In this document: one piece after another, positions 6,825 through 15,756 of the stretch | Numbering within the stretch: position 1 is the stretch's first letter | Layout: every line of letters starts with the position of its first letter | Source: Kamptonema formosum PCC 10802 | GTDB taxonomy: Bacteria; Cyanobacteriota; Cyanobacteriia; Cyanobacteriales; Oscillatoriaceae | Direction: 5' to 3' | Assembly (NCBI RefSeq): GCF_000332335.1 | Contig: NZ_KB235948.1 | Span: 1,769,255-1,833,254, forward strand | Length of the DNA: 64,000 nucleotides | Notes under the pieces: generated by a model | The model's input: the letters and a program-made list of their open reading frames with translations, nothing else | What the model was told of the DNA's origin: nothing | Databases searched by the model: none | Program-made: the position numbers and the translations under genes

Positions 6825-9266
6825 CTCAAACCGGCCTGTTTCCCCCACCCAACGCTTGAGACTGTAACCGGCATTCCCCCTGACCATCAAATCCACCGGC
6901 AGCTTGTCCTGCAAATCAACAAAGCCGGTGACAGACTGACCGGCAGCCGAAGTCAATTCGCTGTATATCAAAGCGCCGGTGTCATCAAAAATCAGAGTGC
7001 GATTCCCAGAAGAACCGCCTGGATTTTTCCCGCTAGCGAAAGCATCTGAACTGAGCGTCAGCACTGCCTCGGGCTGCTTATTCCCCGTCAGATCGATCAG
7101 CTGCACCGGCCAATCCCCACTTTGCTGCAGTATCCGCTCAACATTCACCGCCCGGTTCCCAGGCAATTGCCCCGCTGCTTGCAACTCCTCCGAGAGACTG
7201 TCCAGCATGCCTGCCACCAACTCGGGCCGGTCCTTCTTCAGCTCAGCGAGGACAGTCAGTTGCGGCTTCAACCACTGGACTTTTTTCGCCGTAAAAGCCA
7301 CACCCCTCGGCCAGCTTTTCCCGGCAGAAAAATCTGCAGGCGTCGCACCGGCAATCCCATCACCCTCCGCCAGCAACTGCAGGGCACCGTTGCGGAATTG
7401 AACCGCTTTTACCGTCGCCGCCACACTTCTTTCTTCCCCATTAGCCGCCCACACCCCTATCTCGATCTGAGAGTCCAGATTCAGCCCCAAAACCTTCCAC
7501 AGACGCCGCCCGGGCTCAATCCGAGGCACCTGCAAAGAAGTAAACGGCGCTCGCACCCAGTCCTCACCGTCGTGAAAAGCCGCCACCCGCACCTGATACC
7601 ACACTTTGCCCTGCGCCAATTGCAAAGAAACATTGGGTTGGGATTGCAGCCAATCTGCCGGTTTCACCGCAGCCACCGGCACTGCCGACCCCACAATTCT
7701 GCCCGGGTGATCGATCAGAGTTGACTCTGAAAGCGCCACATCGAGGCGTTCGAGGAGTTTATCGACCTGCCCGACTATAGCAGAAGAGTTGTTTCCCTGG
7801 GCGTCCAGCCATGCTAGCGCTTGCGCTTTACCCTCCTGCGCCGCCACAATCAGCGCCCCCCAACCTTTGGCAGCCGTTCGCTGCGGATTGACTTTCAGCG
7901 CTGCTTCCACCCGTTTCCACAGCTCCCCTTTATCCGCTTTCAGCATCAGGGCTGTTTTGTAGCTATCATCCAAGTTAGCCTCAAATATCTCCAAGGCTTT
8001 TTCCCAGCGAGCGTCGAGCAGCGCCATGAGAACCCGATCTTTGGGGTCAGCCCAAGAAGCGTCCGCCTGCTTCTGGCTCATCTTGGCGTGAAAGGCGATC
8101 ACATCCATCTGAAGTTGAGCCGCCTTTGGCCACCCTTGTTTATTCTTGCCGCGCTCAGCTTTCAGCGACTGCATCTGCTTCCAAGCGTCCGACCACAAGC
8201 CGTTTTTGGCCAACTGGAGGGCTTCCCAGTAAGACTCGTCAGGCAAAGCCGGCTCCTTCAGGGAAATAGGCTCCAGCTCAAGTGGGTTGGGCAGAAAATT
8301 CCGGCGTCGCAACTGGTAAACCTCGAAGTGCAGATCCTTACCCTGCGTCTGGTTGACAACCAATTCCGGCTCCCCCCCGCCCGTGACTTCCTGCCAAATC
8401 GGAACCGTGCCTGCAGGAGAAGTCCACTCCACGAGCAGGCCCAGGTGAGAGTGTTCTGGGTTGTAGTGATAGAGTTGTCCGTAAGCGATTTTAGTCTTTC
8501 CGTAAGGCCGGTAGCCGGTGAAATTCAGCCAGACGCCCGTCTTGGGCGCTTCACCCCGGACCGGTTCGAGCGCGGTCAGGGGCAGGGGGCGAGAGGAGCC
8601 TTGCACGTCGTATGAGGATTGGATAACCGGAGCCAGCACAAAAGATTCTGCCGGTCCAGGTGCCGGCACCTGAGTCACCAGGCGAAAATATTGCTCTGTT
8701 TCTGAACCGTCGTGCCGTGGCGGCGAAGGCTGGTAGATTCTCAGTTCCTGAATCGGCTGGCAGGGAGACTGGCACTTGAGAGACTTTGGCGGCTTGGCCA
8801 CCAGCACCTGCATCAGCTGTTCCGGACCGAGTGCGCTGGGTATCAGTTCCTGTGTCTTGGTGTTCAGCGGCACCAGCAACGCCGGCAGCAATCCCGACTT
8901 CCGCAGCTCAGTCCGGATTTCTGTTAGACTCACAGTCGGCTGGATATCATCGTTTACCGGCACTTCACTTTTGCCCGGTAACTGACTCACCCAGGTTGCC
9001 GGTGCGGGGTTCGTTATCAGCTGCACGCTCAGCCACGCACCGCCCGCCAGCAAGCCGGTGCCGGTGACAAACGCCGCTAGGGACATCAGCCCCTGCGCCC
9101 CACTCCTGTGCGCCCCCGGGGATTGGGTTTGCTTGCCGGTGCGGGCTGGCAGGTTAGCCTTAGCCAAAATGGGGGGCTGTTTTGCCTTCATAGCTGTCAG
9201 GCTGTGTTTCCGGGATTTTGATGTCGGATCGGGGGTAACACCGCTATTGATCAGGTTATTGTTCAT
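6822..9266 (-). CDS. Large anchored unknown protein
   Basis: 814 residues. A basic, polar N-terminus of about 58 residues is followed by one hydrophobic helix at about 60-80 (LMSLAAFVTGTGLLAGGAWL), so the bulk probably lies in the periplasm with the protein anchored as type II. No catalytic motif is recognised. The middle (about 345-520) is rich in Ala/Leu/Trp helices like TPR-type repeats (SYWEALQLAKNGLWSDAWKQ; RWEKALEIFEANLDDSYKTA). The last 70 residues include a beta-rich VLTLSSDAF...RTLIFDDTGALIYSEL segment. It resembles conserved hypothetical cyanobacterial proteins. A glycosyltransferase gene on the same strand lies 62 bases upstream and could be co-transcribed; a cell-surface role is only suggested by this neighbour. 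Confidence 0.7.
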   Translation of the reverse strand: MNNNLINSGVTPDPTSKSRKHSLTAMKAKQPPILAKANLPARTGKQTQSPGAHRSGAQGLMSLAAFVTGTGLLAGGAWLSVQLITNPAPATWVSQLPGKSEVPVNDDIQPTVSLTEIRTELRKSGLLPALLVPLNTKTQELIPSALGPEQLMQVLVAKPPKSLKCQSPCQPIQELRIYQPSPPRHDGSETEQYFRLVTQVPAPGPAESFVLAPVIQSSYDVQGSSRPLPLTALEPVRGEAPKTGVWLNFTGYRPYGKTKIAYGQLYHYNPEHSHLGLLVEWTSPAGTVPIWQEVTGGGEPELVVNQTQGKDLHFEVYQLRRRNFLPNPLELEPISLKEPALPDESYWEALQLAKNGLWSDAWKQMQSLKAERGKNKQGWPKAAQLQMDVIAFHAKMSQKQADASWADPKDRVLMALLDARWEKALEIFEANLDDSYKTALMLKADKGELWKRVEAALKVNPQRTAAKGWGALIVAAQEGKAQALAWLDAQGNNSSAIVGQVDKLLERLDVALSESTLIDHPGRIVGSAVPVAAVKPADWLQSQPNVSLQLAQGKVWYQVRVAAFHDGEDWVRAPFTSLQVPRIEPGRRLWKVLGLNLDSQIEIGVWAANGEERSVAATVKAVQFRNGALQLLAEGDGIAGATPADFSAGKSWPRGVAFTAKKVQWLKPQLTVLAELKKDRPELVAGMLDSLSEELQAAGQLPGNRAVNVERILQQSGDWPVQLIDLTGNKQPEAVLTLSSDAFASGKNPGGSSGNRTLIFDDTGALIYSELTSAAGQSVTGFVDLQDKLPVDLMVRGNAGYSLKRWVGETGRFE

Positions 9267-9328
9267 CCGCGCTCTGGAGTTAGTAGGGGCTAGCGGTCAA
9301 TGGCTTACGGGCGGGCATTGGCCCTGTT

Positions 9329-10564
9329 TCAGTTTTTACCAGCAATTAACAATTTTTCATAGCGCTGACCGGCTCGCTCCCAAGTATATTCGGTTTCAAT
9401 CAGCGCTCGCCCGTTCTCCGACAGTTGCTGGCGCAACTGCGGGTTTTCAAACAGCTGGCCTATCGCCTCAACATACTCCTGAACTCGGTTGGCCCGCAGC
9501 GCTCGCACCGGCACGCCGGCACCGCCCACCTCCAGCCCTTCCAAACCGCGGTCGCTCGCCACCACCGGCACTCCCGCTGCCATCGCCTCCAGGGTTTTGT
9601 TCTTTATCCCGTAGCCGGTGCGCAGGGGAATCACGCAGACGGTAGCTTGATGTAAATATTCTGCCATTGAGGGAACCGCGCCGGTGACCGTGACGCCCGG
9701 GCGGTCTGAAAGCGCCAGCACCTCGGGTGCCGGTCGAGCCCCGGCAATGGTGAAGGTGGCGTCGGGATACCGCTGTTGCAGCTCTGGCAGCACTTCTAGC
9801 GCAAAGAACCGCGCCGCGTCAATGTTGTGCGAGGCGTCCATCGCCCCGACAAAGATTAGCCCCCAACCCCCTGGCTCTTGACGGCGAGCCGGAAACAGCT
9901 GCAAATCCACGCCATTGGGGATGACCTCAATCCGGGCACCGGGACTGAGTGCGAGCAGTTGACTTCTGTCATCTTCTGTGGTAACGGCAAGCCGGTCGAA
10001 TTTGGAGCAGTAGCGTTTCTCGTAGCGGTTTAGCAATAAGTGGAGGTAGAGGCGATCGCGCAGGGGGTTGGGGGAGGCTCCCATTTCCAGGTGATTGCGA
10101 ATCCAGCCCGAGACAGAACTGTGGATATTGACCGCTGTGAGCGCTCTGTTGCGGAACTCGGGGCGGATGTAGATTTCATTAACGCTGTGCTCGCAGGTGA
10201 TGGCGTCGCACTTGCCGGCACTGACGTGACTGTCCACCCAAGCTTGCACCGCCGGCGAGTAGCGGTGCAGCACGTTGGGCGGTGTGGCGAGAGCCAGCGA
10301 CTGGAGGAAGCGCCCCACCTTGCCGGCGGTGCCGGCTATCCCAGCTTGGGGCTGCGGTTCGGGGGGGAGCGGAAAAATTGCCAGATCGCTGACACAGCTG
10401 CGCAGCTCTTCGACTTCGGCATCTGTGACACCGGCATGTCGCTGCGCCACCAGCGTCACATGGTGGTGCCGGTGCAGGTATTTGAGCAGGTTAAAGGTTC
10501 TGATTTCCGTTCCCCCCCGGCTGGGCGGATAGGGGAAGGTGGAGGAAAGCATGAGAATATTCAT
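9329..10564 (-). CDS. Glycosyltransferase, GT4 family
   Basis: 411 residues, GT-B fold. The N-terminus MNILMLSSTFPYPPSRGGTE has the GG acceptor-side loop. The C-terminal donor domain shows VIPNGVDLQLFPA, GLIFVGAMDASHNIDAARFF, and ending motif IKNKTLEAMAAGVPVVASD, the EX7E-like nucleotide-sugar site of retaining GT4 enzymes (E at the KTLEAMA position). It is close to the sugar transferases that carry a PEP-CTERM/exosortase association (Stp1-like), but no exosortase is nearby. Donor and acceptor sugars cannot be read from sequence. ATG start at 10564. Likely cytoplasmic or membrane-associated, working on cell-surface polysaccharide. Confidence 0.85.
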   Translation of the reverse strand: MNILMLSSTFPYPPSRGGTEIRTFNLLKYLHRHHHVTLVAQRHAGVTDAEVEELRSCVSDLAIFPLPPEPQPQAGIAGTAGKVGRFLQSLALATPPNVLHRYSPAVQAWVDSHVSAGKCDAITCEHSVNEIYIRPEFRNRALTAVNIHSSVSGWIRNHLEMGASPNPLRDRLYLHLLLNRYEKRYCSKFDRLAVTTEDDRSQLLALSPGARIEVIPNGVDLQLFPARRQEPGGWGLIFVGAMDASHNIDAARFFALEVLPELQQRYPDATFTIAGARPAPEVLALSDRPGVTVTGAVPSMAEYLHQATVCVIPLRTGYGIKNKTLEAMAAGVPVVASDRGLEGLEVGGAGVPVRALRANRVQEYVEAIGQLFENPQLRQQLSENGRALIETEYTWERAGQRYEKLLIAGKN

Positions 10565-10883
10565 AAAGGATTTCTTAAAGTTTGCTCATTGAGGAGCTGC
10601 CGGTGACAAAATCCTTGGAATAGTGTAGCTCTTGTGCGGGGAAGCGTCAGAGGTTGGCCCGGGAGCGCCCCCAGGATTTAGGCGCTTGCCGAGAAGCGCC
10701 TCTGGAGCATCCCAGGCTCAGCAGGTATAGCATTGCCGGGGCGCAGTCCCCTCGCCCCTGCCGCAGGATGGCTCACCCTGACGCCAGAGAGCGGCGACTG
10801 GGAACTTCTTCTAAAAATGTTTGCCGGCTCTGTGCCGGTTCATCTAAAATCTAAAAGAGTCTTAACCCTGGCAGGTTTCAACC
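10565..10883. other. Divergent intergenic region, no gene
   Basis: Lies between two divergent glycosyltransferase genes and must hold both promoters. No clear consensus elements are seen. It is GC-rich in the middle (10650-10800) with short CCGGCAC/GTGCCGG words that are frequent all over this genome. Confidence 0.4.
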
Positions 10884-11849
10884 ATGACTGAAAAACCGAT
10901 TCTGTCTGTCGTCACACCTACTTTAGGAACTTTTTCCGAGTATTGGATCGAACAGCTGTTGAAAGTTCGGGGAGAGGTTCAGTTCATTTTCGTTTATCCG
11001 CCCGGTGCCACACCCCAAGTCCCAGATGACCCCAGAGTAAAAGTTCTAATCAGCCCCTATAAAGGGGAAGTCATGCAAAGATTTGTTGGGTTGCTCAACG
11101 CATCGGGAGAGTTTTTGATAGCTTTAGATGACGATGACTTTATCCACCCGGATGTGGCCGAGATGACGTTTAAATACTTCCAGAGATTTCCTGAAAGCTG
11201 GGTGTTAAAACTTTTCCGGAACAATATCAATTATTTAGACAGAGAGAGCATCGAGAAGGAGTGGGCTGATATTCCTGACATCAGTCAATTAGAAATAGAC
11301 AGGAAAACAGAGGATAACCCCTATCCCTTCCAGCGGGGAAACTACAAAGGCTTGCTGGAAATCCCGGTCGCCCCTTTAGACACACCATCCAACGTGAGTT
11401 ACGCTATCTGGCCTTTCGCAGAAAGGAAAGATATGCACGGACTGCACTTTGAAAACTTTAATAATATGGTTTGGAAGACTCAGATAGTCCAGCAGGCACT
11501 GCCAGATGTGTCTGCCTCAATGAAGCTCTTGGGCAATATCACCTGGCTGCCGGCGTGGAATCTGGATAGATTGTTAGGCTTGTTTGTCCAGGCCAAGTTT
11601 TATCAGAAGGATTTAATTATAGGCCACGCCCCGCCCAAGCCAGAACAAATTAGATACATAGAGAGGCCGGCTAATTTGAAACAAATCAGGTTTCATCTCT
11701 CATCAGATGCGCTATTAGTTAAACGTTTCCCGCAGTACGGATATTTCTGGAATCTCTTTTTTAATTTGTCCTGGGACGGACTGAGAATTGTCGGGAAAAT
11801 GGCCAGACGCAGGCTTTCAAAGTTAGAGCCGGAGAGGGGGGAGAAGTAA
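10884..11849 (+). CDS. Glycosyltransferase, GT2-like (GT-A fold)
   Basis: 321 residues. Starts ILSVVTPTLGTFSEYWIEQL as in GT2 enzymes and carries the metal-binding acidic cluster LIALDDDDFIHPDVAEM at about 73-89. Residues 90-200 continue with LKLFRNNINYLDRE and a Trp/Pro-rich region. The C-terminal third is less typical and ends in a basic tail KMARRRLSKLEPERGEK, which may contact the membrane. The sugar it transfers is unknown. Divergent from the GT4 gene at 9329-10564, so the two may belong to one surface-glycan function. ATG start. Confidence 0.8.
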   Translation: MTEKPILSVVTPTLGTFSEYWIEQLLKVRGEVQFIFVYPPGATPQVPDDPRVKVLISPYKGEVMQRFVGLLNASGEFLIALDDDDFIHPDVAEMTFKYFQRFPESWVLKLFRNNINYLDRESIEKEWADIPDISQLEIDRKTEDNPYPFQRGNYKGLLEIPVAPLDTPSNVSYAIWPFAERKDMHGLHFENFNNMVWKTQIVQQALPDVSASMKLLGNITWLPAWNLDRLLGLFVQAKFYQKDLIIGHAPPKPEQIRYIERPANLKQIRFHLSSDALLVKRFPQYGYFWNLFFNLSWDGLRIVGKMARRRLSKLEPERGEK

Positions 11850-12413
11850 ACTAGCCATGTCGCGTCTCCTTTCAATCCCGTTGCCGGAATTGCTGCAGGC
11901 AAAAATATTCTTGTCCTGCTGCCAGCTGAAATCATTATCGCATTCATTTCGGCTTCGCAGGCATCGGGCGGGATGCTCCCGGCAAATATACCCCCAGAGT
12001 CAGAGAGTGGGCTGTCAGAAACCGGGTGTCTCGGGCTGGCAAGAGAAACCCGGTTTCTCACCCCCTGCGGACATGTACAATCACTTTATGACACGTTATA
12101 GTATAATGTAAAGCTCAAGTGCGGGGACGAAATCGAGACTTACGCACCATAATTAAAGAAACGGGCTTTCTGGTTGTGGAACTAGGGCTGAAAGTCAAGA
12201 GGCCGGGTAGGAAACCCGGTTTCTGCGTATGGCCAAAGCCGGCTCTGGGGCACAAACACCCCCTCGCGCCCCGGGTGCGAGAGTGAATCCACAGAAATGG
12301 GACTGAAACCGGGCGGGCGCACCCCACTTAACCCTGGCCTTGTGCGTCAGGGGGTATCGCCGCAATCTAAACTAGGATTTGGGCGTAATTGCCAGGAGGG
12401 CAAGGGCGAGCGA
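11850..12413. other. Intergenic region with GAAACCCGG palindromes
   Basis: No supported gene. Copies of the AGAAACCCGGTTTCT-type repeat are at about 12016-12060 and 12205-12222. A TATAAT at 12103-12108 has no recognisable -35 partner. Frames on both strands are low-quality and rich in repeat-encoded residues. Confidence 0.45.
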
Positions 12414-13346
12414 ATGGACGTGCAGGAGCTGAAGTTTCTCTTAAAGTTACTGGGCTTTCCCGACGGTCGGGCACCGGTGAGCGAGATTAAGCCCAATCCA
12501 AAAATGAAACCCGCCGAGCGAGACAGCATCTGCCGGTCGCTGCGCGAGCGGGACTTGGTGGCTTATTCTTCGGAAGTGATAAAATTCACCATTGCCCCTC
12601 CGGGGAAATCCCTGCTCAAGCTAGACACCACCGGCTTGCCGATTACAGACAAAGAACTCAAGGTGCTGCACGCTTGCGCCTCCGCGACGATTACCCCCGC
12701 CGAAGCTGGCATCCCCGCCGCCAACCGGCAGGAGATAGTCCAAGGGCTAGCAGAGCGGGGCCTGATCAAGGCGGAAAAAACCCAAATCAAAGATGTCTGG
12801 CTGACAGAGCGAGGAAAGGAGTATCTCCTCGACGAGTACATTCCCAAGGGGAGCGCAGTCGAGATCAGCTTGGACATGCTGGCCAATTACCTGCGCTTCT
12901 TGCGGAAATCCCTGCGGGTGGCTGTCGGGCCGGCAGCCCCCCTGCAGGAAGGGGGGCCGGCAGTAGAGGGCCATACCTTGCGGGAGCGCCCCGCCGGCAC
13001 CGCCGTCAGACAGGCGGGAGATTCCCCCCCCTCTTCGCGCCAGACAAAGGAACAGCCGGCACCGGCAGCGGAAAGCCAGCTGACTGACGCCGATATTTTG
13101 CAGGCGATCCGGGATTTGGACAGGCAGCTGGATACGCAAAATTACTTACCGATTTTTCATCTGCGGCAGAAATTAGAGCCGCCGCTGTCCCGGGAGGAAT
13201 TAAACCGGGCCCTGTATCGCCTGCAGCGGAGCGATAAAATTGAGCTGAGCTCCTTGCAAGAAGCGATCGCATACACCCCAGAACAGCTTGAGGCCGGCAT
13301 TACCCAAGATGTCGGAGGGCCGCTATTTTTTATTATTGTGATTTAG
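12414..13346 (+). CDS. Multi-winged-helix protein of the ATPase cluster
   Basis: 310 residues from the ATG at 12414, chosen because AGGAGGG lies 16 bases upstream; an upstream in-frame extension is low-complexity. The N-terminal 160 residues look like two winged-helix units (VSEIKPNPKMKPAERDSICR / LRERDLVAYSSE, then TDKELKVLHACASATITPAE / LAERGLIKAE...WLTERGKEYL). A Pro/Ala/Gly-rich linker (about 175-225) leads to a third winged-helix-like unit (DADILQAIRDLDRQL... LSREELNRALYRLQRSDKIE) ending GGPLFFI. The C-terminal unit resembles small conserved cyanobacterial proteins. No enzyme motif. It precedes two large ATPase genes on the same strand (177-base gap) and is probably their DNA-binding or adaptor partner; this is inference. 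Confidence 0.7.
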   Translation: MDVQELKFLLKLLGFPDGRAPVSEIKPNPKMKPAERDSICRSLRERDLVAYSSEVIKFTIAPPGKSLLKLDTTGLPITDKELKVLHACASATITPAEAGIPAANRQEIVQGLAERGLIKAEKTQIKDVWLTERGKEYLLDEYIPKGSAVEISLDMLANYLRFLRKSLRVAVGPAAPLQEGGPAVEGHTLRERPAGTAVRQAGDSPPSSRQTKEQPAPAAESQLTDADILQAIRDLDRQLDTQNYLPIFHLRQKLEPPLSREELNRALYRLQRSDKIELSSLQEAIAYTPEQLEAGITQDVGGPLFFIIVI

Positions 13347-13523
13347 TAGCCCTGTATGTAAATAACCCCGCAGGGCATCACCCCCTCTCCGTTTTTGGGA
13401 CAGGCGGGACGCCTGTCCTACGCCTCCTCACCCTATTCTCGTTCCCAGCTTCAGGCTAGGAATGAAATAGGGAGGCTCCGCCTCCCCCAATTCCAAATCT
13501 AAAGTCTAAAATCTAAAATCGCC

Positions 13524-15650
13524 GTGGCATCCATAGATCAAATAATTCAACGAGACCCCAACCCCTTTGACGCCGAGACTTTTTGGTCGGGTAACTTTTG
13601 GCAGGAGCAGCAAAACCCAGCGCTCACTGTTGATTCCATTCATCAAGAAGCGATAGCTGAAATCGAACTGTTTCTCGACTTCGTGGCGAAAGATCACCGC
13701 ACCCGCACCCTGATGCTGGAAGGCGAAACCGGCTCGGGCAAGACCTATTTATTAGGCCGGCTCAAACGCATCCTCAATCCCAAAGCCTTTTTCGTCTACA
13801 TCGAACCATTTACCGCCAGCGACCACATCTGGCGGCACATCCTGCGCTACACTGTAGATAGCTTGCTGGAAGTTCCGCAAGGGCGAGAGGAGTCCCAATT
13901 GCTCATCTGGCTCAAGGGTCTGTCGGAATTCAAACAGCGCAGCATTTTCGACATGATCCGGGGCGACCGGCAACTTTTCATTCGCAACCTCAGGGAAAGC
14001 TATCCCGCCGGCATCTACAACGCAGCGGAATTTTTTGGCGTATTGTACGACCTCACCAATCCCAAACTGTCCTCCCTCGCCTGTGAGTGGTTGCGGGGCG
14101 ACGACTTGGACGAAGAGAGTTTAAAGCTGCTGCGCGTCGGGCACTCGATTGACACCGAAGACGCCGCCCAGAAAATTCTCGCCAACTTTGGCAGAATTTC
14201 TGCAGAAACCCAGCCGATTGTGCTATGTTTTGACCAGCTAGACAACATCGCCCGCTTGCCAGACGGAGCGATTGACCTGCAAACGCTGTTCAGCGTCAAC
14301 TCCGTCATTCACAACCAGAAGCTGAAAAACTTTCTGGTCATGGTTAGCATTATAACAGATACTTGGCGGCAGAATGCGAGCCGCATCCAGCCGACAGATA
14401 AAGACCGGATTGACGGGACGATTAAACTCAAGCAAATCAGCCTCGATCAAGCCGAATCGCTGTGGATGAGCCGGCTGTACACCCTGTACCGGCAGGCGTC
14501 TCCCCCGCCTCCCTCACCCATTTACCCCTTAACCAGGGCAATGCTGGAAGAGAAATTTCCGGGCGGCAAAACCAGGCCCAGAAATGTCCTGATTTTGGGC
14601 CGGCAGCTATTTCAGGACTTCAAAGTCGGGCTCGTCCGGCACGATGTCGGGCAAACCGAAATCATTGCAGCCGCACTCCCCCAACTCCCACCGGCTCGAG
14701 GGGAGGCGCTGAAAATTGCTGCACCGGCAGTTGCACCGGCAGTTGCACCGGCAGTTGCACCGGCAGTTGCACCGGCAGTTGCACCGGCTGCTGTTGAGAA
14801 TGGGTTCGACGCCATCGCCGCCTTCAAATTGGTGTGGTTGCGGAAATTAACTCAAACCCAGCAGAGAATCACTCGAATTCGCCAATTCTCCTCCCCGGAA
14901 CTGATACAGATGCTAGCAGAAGCCCTGGGGGCTTTGCAAGTAGAAGATATTCAGCCGCGACTGCTGCCGAGCCGCACCTATGCCAGCTATTCGCTAAGCT
15001 ACTGGCTGCCGGAACAGTCCCAGCGGGTTGGGGTTGTCTGGAGCGAAGACATGAACAGGACCAAATTTTGCAACCTGATCAAGGTCTGTCAAGAAGCGGT
15101 CGAGGAAAATCTCTGCCAAACCCTGCAGCTGATTCGGTTTGAGGGAGTCGGGACACCCAGCAATATGGGGTACAAGCTCTACACGCAACTGTTCAGCGAT
15201 ACCCCCCACAATCACCTGATGCCGGACTTGTCCTCGGTGCAGTACCTGGCAACTTATCACAGTTTGGTGAATGACGCTTATTCTGGGGATTTGGTCGTTG
15301 GGCAAGAAACTCCCGATATTAAGGAGCTGGAAGCCTGGGTGCGGGAGTCCAAGATTTTGCAGGACTGCCAGCTGTTGGGGGATTTAGGGATTGTGCGGGT
15401 TCCCCTATTCAGGGAGGAAAACAAGGCGGAGTGGCTGCCGGTGGAAGATTTCTTGCTGAATCGGGTGCGCAACCAGCAGTGCCTGGCTCGACAGCGGCTG
15501 ATCCAAGAAACGGTCAGCCAGTTTTCTTATATGAGTGAAGAGCGCGTCAACCAGCTGATTGAACATCTGTGTGAGGAGAATCACCAGATTAAAATTCTCG
15601 ACCCACAGGCGAAGCTAGATGACCAGCTGGTGTATGTGCGGCAGAAGTAG
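13524..15650 (+). CDS. P-loop ATPase, first of two tandem paralogues
   Basis: 708 residues, GTG start (GTGGCATCCAT, shared with the paralogue downstream). An AAA/ORC-like ATPase domain carries Walker A GETGSGKT at 67-74 and Walker B IVLCFDQLDN with Asp 237 and Asp 240. A sensor-like Asn/Thr stretch (FLVMVSIITDTW) follows at about 270-281. Residues about 398-424 are a run of PAVA units encoded by 12-base repeats. The second half (about 440-630) is a domain shared only with the paralogue (PELIQMLAEALGALQVEDIQ; TYASYSLSYWLPEQ; VQYLATYHSLVNDA), and the last 80 residues look like a winged helix (QETVSQFSYMSEERVNQLIE). No transmembrane helix. Function unknown; an NTP-driven DNA or chromatin role is inferred from domains and from neighbouring ParA/ParB genes. 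Confidence 0.75.
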   Translation: MASIDQIIQRDPNPFDAETFWSGNFWQEQQNPALTVDSIHQEAIAEIELFLDFVAKDHRTRTLMLEGETGSGKTYLLGRLKRILNPKAFFVYIEPFTASDHIWRHILRYTVDSLLEVPQGREESQLLIWLKGLSEFKQRSIFDMIRGDRQLFIRNLRESYPAGIYNAAEFFGVLYDLTNPKLSSLACEWLRGDDLDEESLKLLRVGHSIDTEDAAQKILANFGRISAETQPIVLCFDQLDNIARLPDGAIDLQTLFSVNSVIHNQKLKNFLVMVSIITDTWRQNASRIQPTDKDRIDGTIKLKQISLDQAESLWMSRLYTLYRQASPPPPSPIYPLTRAMLEEKFPGGKTRPRNVLILGRQLFQDFKVGLVRHDVGQTEIIAAALPQLPPARGEALKIAAPAVAPAVAPAVAPAVAPAVAPAAVENGFDAIAAFKLVWLRKLTQTQQRITRIRQFSSPELIQMLAEALGALQVEDIQPRLLPSRTYASYSLSYWLPEQSQRVGVVWSEDMNRTKFCNLIKVCQEAVEENLCQTLQLIRFEGVGTPSNMGYKLYTQLFSDTPHNHLMPDLSSVQYLATYHSLVNDAYSGDLVVGQETPDIKELEAWVRESKILQDCQLLGDLGIVRVPLFREENKAEWLPVEDFLLNRVRNQQCLARQRLIQETVSQFSYMSEERVNQLIEHLCEENHQIKILDPQAKLDDQLVYVRQK
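14719..14790 (+). repeat. 12-base coding tandem repeat (PAVA units)
   Basis: About six copies of CACCGGCAGTTG within the first ATPase gene, encoding an Ala/Pro/Val linker between the ATPase and C-terminal domains. The paralogue at 15757 lacks it, so it is a recent, length-variable expansion. Confidence 0.85.
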
Positions 15651-15756
15651 TGACGTGTCTCTCGTTGCGCGGGGCCAAAAAAATGCGCCCCTACAGTAGG
15701 GGCGGGCCAATTTCGCCCGCCCAGAACGAAAAAAAATCTTCCAACGAGGTGGCAGT

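Noticed and set aside
10654..10854. 66-codon frame between the glycosyltransferases
   Set aside because: Arg/Ala-rich, no ribosome site, overlaps the likely promoters.
11857..12111. 84-codon frame after the GT2 gene
   Set aside because: Partly encoded by the AAACCCGG repeat; no coherent fold.
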